Shown here piece by piece: positions 1 to 7,461 of a DNA stretch of 17,711 nt. Source of the DNA: Bacteroidales bacterium (GTDB lineage Bacteria > Bacteroidota > Bacteroidia > Bacteroidales > UBA932); assembly GCA_017614795.1 (NCBI GenBank), contig JAGABD010000003.1:1-17711 (forward strand), written 5' to 3'. Below the pieces are notes generated by a model. The model worked only from the letters and a program-made list of their open reading frames with translations. It did no database searches and was not told the origin of the DNA. Position 1 is the first letter of the stretch. Each line of letters opens with the position of its first letter. The position numbers were made by a program, and so were the translations under genes.

Positions 1-1
1 C

Positions 2-1594
2 GTGGGCAAGGTCGAATCCGACCTCCCCGAGGACGACCCCCGCAACCCTGCAACAATCGCCGACCACGTGGGCGACAACGTGGGCGACGTGGCAGGTATG
101 GGCGCGGACCTCTACGAGAGCTACTGCGGCTCCATCCTCTCCACAATGGCCCTGGGCGCTTCGGCATTCTACGCCGTCGGCCCCGAAATGCAGACGAAGG
201 CGATCCTCGCCCCTATGCTCATCGCTGCGGTAGGCGTGCTGCTCTCCGTGCTCAGCATCTTCACGGTGCGCACCAAGGAAGGCGCCGGAATGGCACAGCT
301 CCTCAAGAGCATGAGCTTCGGCACCAACCTCGCGGCAATACTCAGCGGAGTCGCCACATTTGGCATCCTCGCCCTCGTCTTCGGCGTGGAGGACAACAAC
401 TGGTGGCACTTCTCCTGCTCGGTGGTTTCCGGCCTCGTGGCGGGCGTCGTGATAGGCAAGGCTACCGAATACTACACTTCGCACTCCTACAAGCCTACGC
501 AGAAGCTTGCGGAGGCATCCCAGACAGGCCCCGCGACCGTCATTATCAACGGCGTCGGCCTCGGAATGCTCTCCACCGCAATCCCCGTGATCGCAATCGT
601 CTGCGCAATAGTGCTTGCATATATGTTCGCCATCGGCTTCGACGTGAAGAATATGATGACGGCGGCCAGTCTCAGCCACGGCCTCTACGGCGTGGCAATC
701 GCTGCGGTGGGCATGCTCTCCACCCTGGGAATCACCCTTGCCACCGATGCATACGGCCCCATCGCCGACAATGCGGGAGGCAACGCCCAGATGAGCGAAC
801 TCGACCCTGAAGTGCGCGAGCGCACCGACGTTCTCGACGCTCTCGGCAACACCACCGCCGCAACCGGAAAGGGCTTCGCCATCGGCTCCGCCGCTCTGAC
901 CGCCCTCGCCCTTCTCGCATCCTACATCGAGGAGATCAAGATAGCCATCGGACGCACCGCCGACGCGCTCATCAACGGCGTCGAGGCGGCCAACGCCTCC
1001 ATTCTCGACGTGCTGGCAGAGTTCAACGTCAGCCTGATGAATCCCACAGTTCTCGCGGGCGTGTTCATCGGCGCGATGATGGCGTTCCTCTTCTGCGGCC
1101 TCACGATGAACGCAGTGGGACGCGCCGCTGGCAAGATGGTCATCGAGGTCCGTCGCCAGTTCAAGGAAATCAAGGGCATCCTCACCGGAAAGGGCACTCC
1201 CGACTACAGGCGCTGCGTGGAAATCTCCACCAAGGCGGCCCAGCACGAGATGCTCGTCCCTTCCATCATAGCCATCGTGGTTCCCGTGCTGACGGGCGTG
1301 GTCCTCGGCATAGCGGGCGTGCTCGGACTCCTTATCGGAGGTCTTGGCGCCGGCTTCGTTCTCGCAATCTTCATGGCCAACTCGGGCGGCGCCTGGGACA
1401 ATGCCAAGAAGTTCGTCGAGGAAGGCCACTTCGGCGGCAAGAATTCCGAATGCCACCACGCTACGGTCGTGGGCGACACCGTGGGCGATCCGTTCAAGGA
1501 CACCAGCGGACCTTCGCTGAACATCCTCATCAAGCTGATGAGCATGGTTTCCATAGTGATGGCAGGACTTACAGCAACATTCCATCTCCTTTAA
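2..1594 (+). CDS. hppA: Membrane-bound K+-dependent pyrophosphatase, Na+-type (5'-truncated by window edge)
   Basis: This is the C-terminal 530 residues of an integral-membrane pyrophosphatase. The enzyme hydrolyses cytoplasmic pyrophosphate and uses the energy to export cations. The frame is open at the window edge, and about 200 N-terminal residues are missing compared with the usual length of roughly 730. Family motifs are clear: [20 protein letters not shown] and [11 protein letters not shown] near the start, and a C-terminal [20 protein letters not shown]. The motif [10 protein letters not shown] has Ala where K+-independent enzymes have Lys, which is the K+-dependent signature. The Glu in DLYESY sits where Na+-transporting enzymes carry it, whereas proton-only plant enzymes have DLFGSY. 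Na+ pumping, perhaps with H+ as reported for Bacteroides, is therefore inferred. Many hydrophobic helices are visible. The stop lies one base before the next ATG, so the next genes are probably co-transcribed. Confidence 0.97.
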   Translation: MGKVESDLPEDDPRNPATIADHVGDNVGDVAGMGADLYESYCGSILSTMALGASAFYAVGPEMQTKAILAPMLIAAVGVLLSVLSIFTVRTKEGAGMAQLLKSMSFGTNLAAILSGVATFGILALVFGVEDNNWWHFSCSVVSGLVAGVVIGKATEYYTSHSYKPTQKLAEASQTGPATVIINGVGLGMLSTAIPVIAIVCAIVLAYMFAIGFDVKNMMTAASLSHGLYGVAIAAVGMLSTLGITLATDAYGPIADNAGGNAQMSELDPEVRERTDVLDALGNTTAATGKGFAIGSAALTALALLASYIEEIKIAIGRTADALINGVEAANASILDVLAEFNVSLMNPTVLAGVFIGAMMAFLFCGLTMNAVGRAAGKMVIEVRRQFKEIKGILTGKGTPDYRRCVEISTKAAQHEMLVPSIIAIVVPVLTGVVLGIAGVLGLLIGGLGAGFVLAIFMANSGGAWDNAKKFVEEGHFGGKNSECHHATVVGDTVGDPFKDTSGPSLNILIKLMSMVSIVMAGLTATFHLL

Positions 1595-1595
1595 T

Positions 1596-3527
1596 ATGAG
1601 ACATTTCACGGTTCCCGAAGATGGCGGGCTCATAACGGCGGGCCTTCCGGACGATATTCTCCACGGCTACGACAAGATCAGGGCCGAGGTTTACGCCGAC
1701 TCTTCAGAGGGCAGCGAGGTCATTTCCGAGCAGGTGATAGAGGCCGTCAATTCGTTCGCGGCCGCCAATCCCGGCAAACTCTTCCGCCTCGGCCTCTCCA
1801 CAGGGGCCACCCCCGTATCCCTCTACAAGAAGCTCAGCCGCAAGTTCCGCGAGGGCAGGGTTTCCTTCAAGGGCGTTTCGATAGTGTCCATCGACGAATA
1901 CTATCCTTCGAGCCCCAAGGACCCCCAGAGCCGCAACCGCATCCTCCACGACGAACTCCTGGACAACATCGACGTCCTTCCGGAGAACGTGCACATTCCC
2001 GACGGAAGCGTTTCGCACGACGACGTGGCGGCATATTGCAGGAAGTTCGACGAACTCGCATCCAACCTCGACCTGCTGGTGATCGGCATAGGCGAGGAAG
2101 GGCAGGTCGGCTTCAACGAGGCAGGATCGACCGACCACAGCCGCACCCGTACGGTTCTGCTCAGCTACCCCAGCCGCAAGCGCCAGAGCCGCTATTTCAA
2201 CGGCGACATCTCCGCCACCCCCAAGCAGGCCGTCACCATCGGCATCGGCACGATGCTCAGCGCGAAGAAGGTGATACTTATGGCCTGGGGCGAGAGAAAG
2301 GCTGACGCCGTGGCGAAGGTTGTCGAGGGAGAAGTCTCCGCGGACTGCCCCGCCACATTCTTCCAGTTGCATCCCAACGCATCCATCTATGTGGACGACG
2401 TCGCCGCGGCGGGACTCACCCGCGTTGTGGCGCCCTGGCTCATCGGCCCCTGCAACTGGACGCCCAAGTTCCAGCGCAAGGCGGTCATATGGCTCTGCCA
2501 GAAGGTGCACAAGCCTATCCTGAAACTCACCCACAAGGACTATATCCAGAACTCTCTCGAAGAGCTCGTGGACCTCGCCGGTTCCTACGACCAGGTGAAC
2601 ATCAAGGTCTTCAACGACCTGCAGCATACGATAACCGGCTGGCCGGGCGGAAAACCCAATGCCGACGACAGCACCCGCCCCGTGTCGAGCAAGCCGTATC
2701 CCAAGACGGTGCTCATCTTCTCGCCCCATCCGGACGACGACGTCATTTCGATGGGAGGCACCTTCATCCGCCTGGTGCACCAGGGACACGACGTGCACGT
2801 GGCGTACGAGACCTCCGGCAACGTGGCTGTCCACGACTCCGTAGTGCTCCAGCATATGGACGCTGCCGCGCAGCTCGGCTTCGAAGACCGCAGCGATGAG
2901 GTAAAGGCCCTCATCGCGTCGAAGAAGCCCGGAGAGCCCGAACCTCGCAAGCTCCTGGACATCAAGGCGGCCATCCGCCGCAGCGAGGCCCGTGGCGCCG
3001 ACTTCTCCTTCGGAGTACCCGACGACCACATCCACTTCCTGAACCTGCCCTTCTACGAGAGCGGCAGCGTGAAGAAGATGCCTTCGAGCCAGGCGGACGT
3101 CGACATCATCAAGGCATTGATGGATCGCACCAAACCCGACCAGATTTATATGGCGGGCGACCTCGCCGACCCCCACGGCACGCACCGCGTATGCACCGAA
3201 GCCGCCCTCGAGGCCTTCAGCCAGCTCAAGGAAGAAGGCGCCAAGTGGACGGAGAAATGCCACATCTGGCTGTACCGCGGCGCCTGGATGGAATGGGAGC
3301 TCGCAAGGGTGGATATGGCAGTGCCCCTCAGCCCCGACGAGGTTGTGGAGAAGCGCCACGCCATCTACCGCCACCTTTCGCAGAAGGACATCGTTCCCTT
3401 CCCGGGCGAAGATCCCCGCGAGTTCTGGCAGAGGGCGGAAGACCGCACCCAGGCCACGGCCAAGGCTTACGACGAACTCGGAATGGCCGAATACCAGGCA
3501 ATAGAAGTGTTTTTGAAACTCAGTTAA
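1596..3527 (+). CDS. Fusion protein: NagB-like sugar-phosphate isomerase/deaminase domain plus PIG-L (LmbE) deacetylase domain
   Basis: A 643-residue two-domain protein. Residues about 30-290 resemble glucosamine-6-phosphate deaminase: GLSTGATP phosphate loop, SIDEYY with D100 at the place of NagB D72, and GIGEEGQVGFNE at 164-175. In that last motif NagB has GIGEDGHIAFNE, so the aspartate (141) is E168 and the ring-opening histidine (143) is Q170. Residues about 370-640 form a PIG-L/LmbE metal-dependent deacetylase with PHPDDD at 377-382 and H527/H530 in DPHGTHR, so its zinc site looks intact. Similar fusions are common in Bacteroidales and are annotated as deaminase-like. By inference it deacetylates an N-acetyl amino-sugar derivative, while the NagB-like half binds or isomerises a sugar phosphate rather than deaminating in the standard way. 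The start follows the hppA stop by 1 bp. Canonical nagB begins 6 bp after its stop. Confidence 0.93.
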   Translation: MRHFTVPEDGGLITAGLPDDILHGYDKIRAEVYADSSEGSEVISEQVIEAVNSFAAANPGKLFRLGLSTGATPVSLYKKLSRKFREGRVSFKGVSIVSIDEYYPSSPKDPQSRNRILHDELLDNIDVLPENVHIPDGSVSHDDVAAYCRKFDELASNLDLLVIGIGEEGQVGFNEAGSTDHSRTRTVLLSYPSRKRQSRYFNGDISATPKQAVTIGIGTMLSAKKVILMAWGERKADAVAKVVEGEVSADCPATFFQLHPNASIYVDDVAAAGLTRVVAPWLIGPCNWTPKFQRKAVIWLCQKVHKPILKLTHKDYIQNSLEELVDLAGSYDQVNIKVFNDLQHTITGWPGGKPNADDSTRPVSSKPYPKTVLIFSPHPDDDVISMGGTFIRLVHQGHDVHVAYETSGNVAVHDSVVLQHMDAAAQLGFEDRSDEVKALIASKKPGEPEPRKLLDIKAAIRRSEARGADFSFGVPDDHIHFLNLPFYESGSVKKMPSSQADVDIIKALMDRTKPDQIYMAGDLADPHGTHRVCTEAALEAFSQLKEEGAKWTEKCHIWLYRGAWMEWELARVDMAVPLSPDEVVEKRHAIYRHLSQKDIVPFPGEDPREFWQRAEDRTQATAKAYDELGMAEYQAIEVFLKLS

Positions 3528-3533
3528 GAGAAT

Positions 3534-4328
3534 ATGAAAGTAATTATCCGTAAAGAAGCGCACGAAGCTTCGCTTTGGGCCGCCCATTATATCGCGGACC
3601 GCATCCGCGAGAAGGCGGCGCGCACGTCCAAACCCTTCGTCCTCGGCCTTTGCACGGGCTCCACGCCCATCGAGACCTACGCCGAGCTGATACGTATGGT
3701 GAAGGACGGCGAAATCTCCTTCAAGAATGTCATTTCCTTCAATATGGACGAATACGTGGGCCTGCCCAAGTCGCACCCCGAGAGCTACTGGTCCTTTATG
3801 CACAAGTATCTCTTCGACCATATCGACGAACCCGCGGATAACATCCACATCCTCAATGGCAACGCGCCCGACCTCGACGCCGAGTGCGCGGCCTACGAGA
3901 AGGCCATCGAGGCGACGGGAGGATTCGACCTCTTCCTCGGAGGCATCGGCGAAGACGGACATATCGCTTTCAACGAACCCTTCTCGTCGCTCAAGTCCCG
4001 CACCCGCGTGGTCACCCTCACCGAGGACACCCGCATAGTGAACTCGCGTTTCTTCGACAACGATATGAACCAGGTGCCCGCCCAGGCGCTTTCGGTAGGC
4101 GTCGCTACCGTAACCGATTCCAAGGAGGTAGTAATCCTCGCTTTCGGCCCCAAGAAGGCCAGGGCGATCCACGACGCGGTCGAGGGTCCGGTGAGCCATA
4201 TGTGCACCGTTTCCGCGCTCCAGCTCCACGAATTCGGCACCATAGTCTGCGACGAAGCCGCGGCATCGGGGCTGCTTCCCGAGAGCAGGGCTTATTTCGC
4301 AGCCGTAGAGGCAGCCGAAAACCGCTAG
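3534..4328 (+). CDS. nagB: Glucosamine-6-phosphate deaminase
   Basis: A full-length, 264-residue cytoplasmic enzyme that converts glucosamine 6-phosphate to fructose 6-phosphate and ammonia, the last step of GlcNAc and glucosamine catabolism. All active-site elements are present at the same numbers as in E. coli NagB: D72 in FNMDEYVGL, and D141, H143 and E148 in GIGEDGHIAFNEP. The phosphate-binding LCTGSTP loop lies near residue 40, and the QLHEF segment lies near the C-terminus. It opens 6 bp after the NagB-like/PIG-L fusion gene, so the two are almost certainly co-transcribed. A complete NagB beside a NagB-like domain lacking the catalytic histidine argues that the two do different reactions. 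The gene ends about 20 bp before a hairpin. Confidence 0.98.
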   Translation: MKVIIRKEAHEASLWAAHYIADRIREKAARTSKPFVLGLCTGSTPIETYAELIRMVKDGEISFKNVISFNMDEYVGLPKSHPESYWSFMHKYLFDHIDEPADNIHILNGNAPDLDAECAAYEKAIEATGGFDLFLGGIGEDGHIAFNEPFSSLKSRTRVVTLTEDTRIVNSRFFDNDMNQVPAQALSVGVATVTDSKEVVILAFGPKKARAIHDAVEGPVSHMCTVSALQLHEFGTIVCDEAAASGLLPESRAYFAAVEAAENR

Positions 4329-4348
4329 GGTACAAAGTACCATAAATG

Positions 4349-4378
4349 AATAACCCGGCCTGCAGAGGTCGGGTTATT
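4349..4378. terminator. Hairpin between convergent genes, probable bidirectional terminator
   Basis: An inverted repeat with arms AATAACCCGGCCT and AGGTCGGGTTATT forms 13 pairs, one of them G-T, around a GCAG loop. It lies between the nagB stop (4328) and the stop of the minus-strand gene (4399). The AT base of the stem supplies weak U-rich 3' ends in either direction, though there is no long T tract. A smaller GGTAC/GTACC hairpin sits at 4329-4341. Confidence 0.75.
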
Positions 4379-4398
4379 ACGTTATATGGATGTTTGGT

Positions 4399-6519
4399 TT
4401 ACTGTGTCTTTTGGATCAGCTGGTCCACGGGGGTGATGCTCCAGTGGATGTTGGCCCTCGGCCTGTCGGCGCCGCCTGCGATCGTACACACGACATACTT
4501 GTCGTTGCACACGAAGTGCGGGTGCGGGTCGGGATGCAGGGTGGACTCGTGGGCCTTGTCGGTGATAGGAGGCCTGTCGCTGTAGATGAGGACCCTCTTG
4601 CCGGTGAGGGTGTTGAGGAACTTCACTCTCCACTTGGCGCCCCTGTACCAGTGCCAATCAGCATCTCCATTCGTTCCTGGCGCCGCATCGTCGTAGCACC
4701 AGTATTTCTCGTCGAGCGTAGGATGGGCGTGGGTGGTCTGCTCTTCTTTTCCTCCAGTCGGGCAGGCATAAATGAGCGTGTACTCCTTCGTGCGGACGTT
4801 GCGCTTGTGAATTCCGGCGTTCATCCAGTAGATATGGTCGCCGTCGTAGGTCCAACCGTCGTGCGTCGCGCTGTTGCTGGTAGGAGAAGGCTGGATGGTT
4901 TCGCGCCAGCCCTTCTTGCAGAACTGCATACGCATGATGGTACCTGCGCCGTTGTATGCGCCGTCATTCTCGTGAGGAGTGGCGTGGTGCACGCCGCCTC
5001 CGTCCCAGGCGTCGGTGGAGCAGAGCGCTTCATCGTCGTGCATAGGATTGAACTGACCGTGGGTGAAGTTGATTTCGTTGCTATAGCCCCATTCTTCCCA
5101 GGTTCCGGTATACATGTCCAGCGTTCCCCAGTAGAACGAGTTCTGGATTCGGGGATCGATGAACACCATCTGCTTGTCACGGGAGATGGTAATATGGTTG
5201 AGCGTCCTGTTTATGGGCTTGGTCGCGCCGTAGGGGATGATGGCTCTCGGGTAATGGGCGAGCTCGTGGTCGTATTCGGGATTCCTTAGCAGGTCGCGCC
5301 TGTAAAGCGTCACGTCGGTCTGCGTCGAGTTCCTGACCACATAGTACAGCTGGTCCGTCTCGGGATCCAGGTAAGGGTAAGCGCTGGAACTGCCGTAGAA
5401 CTCGTATTGTTTGCGGGTTGCAAGGTCGATGATGATGGCGCTCCTGAGTTTGGGATCTCCCGTCCATTCGTTGGGAGAAACCATCGCGAAGAGGAAGCGC
5501 TCGTCGTTGGTGAACTCCTTGCCCATATAGTAGAGCGTCTGGGAGTTGTCCCAGCCGATGGCCTCGCTCTTGAGGTAGTACGACTTCACTCCGGAGACCG
5601 AGTCGGTGTATGCGTAGAAGAGGTCGCTGTCGAAGATGCGGTCCTTCCAGCCGGCGGGCGCCGGATCCAGGTTGTCCACGGGGGCGACCAGCTTCAGGTC
5701 GATGTCGTAGAACTTGCCCGCGACTATGTCGATGGGGTTCTTCACCTTCTTGTAGCAGTCGTGCGAGACCGCGTCGGTGGCCGCCGCGGTGACGGTGAGG
5801 CTGGCGCCTTCGGGAAGGGCGATAAAGACCACGCCATTTCCGCCGTTCGCCTGGTACTTCTGCTCAAGCTCGGGGAAATAGAGGTCGAGGTCGTAATGGG
5901 TTATGCCTTCTCCTATGACGTCGTTCTTGGTCCTGGGATCGGTAGAACTCCAGGTGATGGCGTTCTTGATGTTGAAAGAAGCCTGGCTGGCGGTAAAGGC
6001 GCTGCCGTCGGGCTTCTGAAGGTTTATCCTGAGGATGGCCTGCTTCGCGGTGAAGTTTGCCTTCTGGTTGACCTTGATGGTATTGCCGCTGACCGAACTC
6101 ACGGTGACTCTGGAATAGGCGTAGTCGCAGTTGTTTGCGATGTACGACAGGGTTCCGTCCTGGCGCGCGTAGTCGGGGGTGTTCCAGCGAAGTTCGAGGA
6201 TGTCGCCCGCCGCGACCGTGCCGGTGATGCTTCCGGAGAAGCAGACGTCGGTCTTGCCGGACTGCTGGGTGATGAGTTTGCCCGACATCATCGTGGCGCG
6301 GCTGCTGTTGTATACGGAGAGGGCGTCTCCGGGTTTCCAGGCGCAGCTGAGATACTTGCCGGAAACCGACAGGGCCTTGGAGAGGGCCTCGTTGTCCTGC
6401 CTTTCCGCGTCGATGCTGATGGTGTAGGTGCCCATCGATGCCGAAGGCCTCATCTCTTCCTGCTTGGCGCAGGAGAAGAGGACGGCTGCAAATGCGAACA
6501 AAGATGCAATCTTTCTCAT
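4399..6519 (-). CDS. Lipoprotein with fimbrillin-like N-terminal domain and oligogalacturonate-lyase-like beta-propeller
   Basis: A 706-residue exported lipoprotein. MRKIASLFAFAAVLFSC is a lipoprotein signal with Cys17. The CAKQEE after it resembles the acidic export signal of surface lipoproteins in this phylum. The ATG at 6519 is chosen over an upstream frame start at 6603 because it gives the signal peptide, has GGAGGGA 5 bp upstream, and avoids overlap with a small ORF. Residues about 20-300 look like a fimbrillin-family domain: WKPGDALSVYNSS, an FSGSITGTVAAGD segment, QDGTLSYIANNCDYAY, and a closing KNPIDIVAGKFYDIDL. Residues about 315-706 resemble oligogalacturonate lyase, with repeating propeller strands, SHDGWTYDGDHIYW, HAHPTLDEKYW and DPHPHF. 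Those histidines may correspond to the Mn2+ site of the lyase, but the glutamine ligand is not obvious, so activity is uncertain. No pectin pathway genes are visible nearby. Confidence 0.82.
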   Translation of the reverse strand: MRKIASLFAFAAVLFSCAKQEEMRPSASMGTYTISIDAERQDNEALSKALSVSGKYLSCAWKPGDALSVYNSSRATMMSGKLITQQSGKTDVCFSGSITGTVAAGDILELRWNTPDYARQDGTLSYIANNCDYAYSRVTVSSVSGNTIKVNQKANFTAKQAILRINLQKPDGSAFTASQASFNIKNAITWSSTDPRTKNDVIGEGITHYDLDLYFPELEQKYQANGGNGVVFIALPEGASLTVTAAATDAVSHDCYKKVKNPIDIVAGKFYDIDLKLVAPVDNLDPAPAGWKDRIFDSDLFYAYTDSVSGVKSYYLKSEAIGWDNSQTLYYMGKEFTNDERFLFAMVSPNEWTGDPKLRSAIIIDLATRKQYEFYGSSSAYPYLDPETDQLYYVVRNSTQTDVTLYRRDLLRNPEYDHELAHYPRAIIPYGATKPINRTLNHITISRDKQMVFIDPRIQNSFYWGTLDMYTGTWEEWGYSNEINFTHGQFNPMHDDEALCSTDAWDGGGVHHATPHENDGAYNGAGTIMRMQFCKKGWRETIQPSPTSNSATHDGWTYDGDHIYWMNAGIHKRNVRTKEYTLIYACPTGGKEEQTTHAHPTLDEKYWCYDDAAPGTNGDADWHWYRGAKWRVKFLNTLTGKRVLIYSDRPPITDKAHESTLHPDPHPHFVCNDKYVVCTIAGGADRPRANIHWSITPVDQLIQKTQ

Positions 6520-6524
6520 ATCCG

Positions 6525-6531
6525 TCCCTCC
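6525..6531 (-). promoter_or_regulatory. Ribosome binding site deciding the start at 6519
   Basis: GGAGGGA read on the minus strand lies 5 bp before the ATG at 6519-6517. It is a strong Shine-Dalgarno match, unlike most genes here, which have none. It lies in the 13-bp gap after the small ORF's stop. Confidence 0.7.
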
Positions 6532-6532
6532 G

Positions 6533-6664
6533 TTACCAGTCTTCATCGATCGCCTCGCCATAGTCGACACGTACGGCGATGACGTCGCTGTCGCAAACGA
6601 CACCTTCGTTTTGAATCTCGAAGGTCGCTACCGACGGCTTTTTGTATAGTTCCTGTGAAGTCAT
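6533..6664 (-). CDS. Small 43-residue protein upstream of the fimbrillin/lyase-like lipoprotein
   Basis: The minus strand has ATG at 6664 and TAA at 6535-6533, encoding MTSQELYKKPSVATFEIQNE, then GVVCDSDVIAVRVDYGEAID, then EDW. I do not recognise a named family. The layout (a Tyr-x-x-Pro start, a short beta-prone middle, an acidic tail ending in Trp) resembles the short peptides often seen just upstream of fimbrillin-type and other lipoproteins in Bacteroidales. It has no signal peptide or membrane segment. Support for a real gene: a consensus -7 box (6682-6689) a short distance upstream, only 13 bp to the next gene with a strong ribosome site between, and no overlap with the cyclophilin gene that ends at 6701. 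Translational coupling with the lipoprotein is plausible. Its role is unknown. Confidence 0.6.
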   Translation of the reverse strand: MTSQELYKKPSVATFEIQNEGVVCDSDVIAVRVDYGEAIDEDW

Positions 6665-6681
6665 AACTGTGGTACAACTCA

Positions 6682-6689
6682 CAAATATA
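6682..6689 (-). promoter_or_regulatory. Bacteroidota -7 promoter box for the small ORF and lipoprotein
   Basis: TATATTTG on the minus strand matches the TAnnTTTG consensus, with the predicted start of transcription about 10 nt before the small ORF's ATG. No convincing -33 TTTG is seen 19-21 bp upstream. An AT-only palindrome (ATAAGAAT-TT-ATTCTTAT) overlaps its upstream edge and directly follows the cyclophilin stop. Confidence 0.5.
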
Positions 6690-6700
6690 AGAATTTATTC

Positions 6701-7402
6701 TTATTCGGCGGTGATTTTCAGAATTTTGACATCCGAGACGGGACAGTCGCGGGCGTCGCGCTGCACCTTTGCGATCTTGTCGATGACTTCGAATCCGGAA
6801 ATGGTCTCGCCGAAAACGGTGTACTCTCCGTCAAGCTGGGCGCAGGCGCGGGCATCCTGGACGATGTAGAACTGCGAACCGGAAGATTCCTTCATCGGGT
6901 TGGCGGCGTCGCCGCGGCGGGCGGCCGCAAGGGCGCCCTTCTTGTGCTTGTATTCCTTCACGAATTCCGCGGGAACGGTGTAGCCCGGACCGCCGGTGCC
7001 GAAGCGGGCCTTGTTGGCGAGGTCCTTGGTGAGAGGGTCGCCGGCCTGGATCATAAACCCGTCGATTACGCGGTGGAAGAGAATGCCGTCGTAGAAGCCC
7101 GCGAGAGCCAGCTTCGCGAAGTTGTCGCGGTGCTTGGGGGTCTTCTTGTAGAGTTTGACCTTGATGGTGCCGAGATTGGTGACGATGTCGAACACCGGTT
7201 CGGCGGAGAGTTCGGAGATTTTCTTTACCATTACGATTGAATCCTGTTTTGCCTGTTCCGCTTTGATGGAGTCGGCCCTGGCCTGCTCTATCGCCGCTTT
7301 TTCAGCGGCTTCTGCCGCCGCCTTCTTCGCCTTGTTTCCGCATCCGGCGGTAATCGCCGCGGCCGCCGCGAGGCAGGCTGTGATTAACAAAAACCTTTTC
7401 AT
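6701..7402 (-). CDS. Cyclophilin-type peptidyl-prolyl cis-trans isomerase lipoprotein
   Basis: A 233-residue envelope protein. The lipoprotein signal MKRFLLITACLAAAAAITAGC has Cys21. A charged Ala/Lys/Glu-rich segment, probably helical or coiled coil, follows to about residue 62 as a spacer. The cyclophilin domain at 68-232 catalyses proline isomerisation in folding proteins. Its catalytic motif FHRVIDGFMIQAGDP contains R111, F116, M117 and Q119, equivalent to R55, F60, M61 and Q63 of human cyclophilin A, and GSQFYI and LDGEYTVFGE follow. The tryptophan that binds cyclosporin in CypA is absent, as in many bacterial members. The protein probably assists folding of exported proteins such as the lipoproteins around it. 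The gene diverges from the flippase gene at 7462 and lies 36 bp upstream of the small ORF on the same strand. Confidence 0.95.
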   Translation of the reverse strand: MKRFLLITACLAAAAAITAGCGNKAKKAAAEAAEKAAIEQARADSIKAEQAKQDSIVMVKKISELSAEPVFDIVTNLGTIKVKLYKKTPKHRDNFAKLALAGFYDGILFHRVIDGFMIQAGDPLTKDLANKARFGTGGPGYTVPAEFVKEYKHKKGALAAARRGDAANPMKESSGSQFYIVQDARACAQLDGEYTVFGETISGFEVIDKIAKVQRDARDCPVSDVKILKITAE

Positions 7403-7438
7403 TTTATAAATTTTTTGATGTTAATTCCGTCTGTTGGG

Positions 7439-7455
7439 CAAATTTAGTAAATTTG
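7439..7455. promoter_or_regulatory. Palindrome with two back-to-back -7 promoter boxes
   Basis: CAAATTTA-G-TAAATTTG is a perfect 17-bp palindrome. The right half (7448-7455) is TAAATTTG for plus-strand transcription. The left half (7439-7446) is the same box for the minus strand. The plus-strand start would fall at about 7461-7463, right on the flippase ATG, giving a leaderless or near-leaderless mRNA. The minus-strand start gives the cyclophilin gene a leader of roughly 30 nt. Neither box has a clear -33 TTTG at the usual spacing. Confidence 0.55.
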
Positions 7456-7461
7456 TACGAT

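Noticed and set aside
1704..4343. Long open frame on the minus strand (879 codons) across the nagB-like and nagB genes
   Set aside because: It is antisense to two clear enzyme genes with intact catalytic motifs, and its translation is low-complexity and matches nothing. GC-rich codon use removes stops from this frame.
5407..6582. Plus-strand frame of 391 codons opposite the fimbrillin/lyase-like gene
   Set aside because: The minus-strand gene has a lipoprotein signal, a ribosome site and domain motifs. The plus frame has none.
6520..6603. N-terminal extension of the fimbrillin/lyase-like lipoprotein to an upstream ATG at 6603
   Set aside because: It would bury the lipobox 28 residues inside the protein and overlap the small ORF. 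The ATG at 6519 has the ribosome site.
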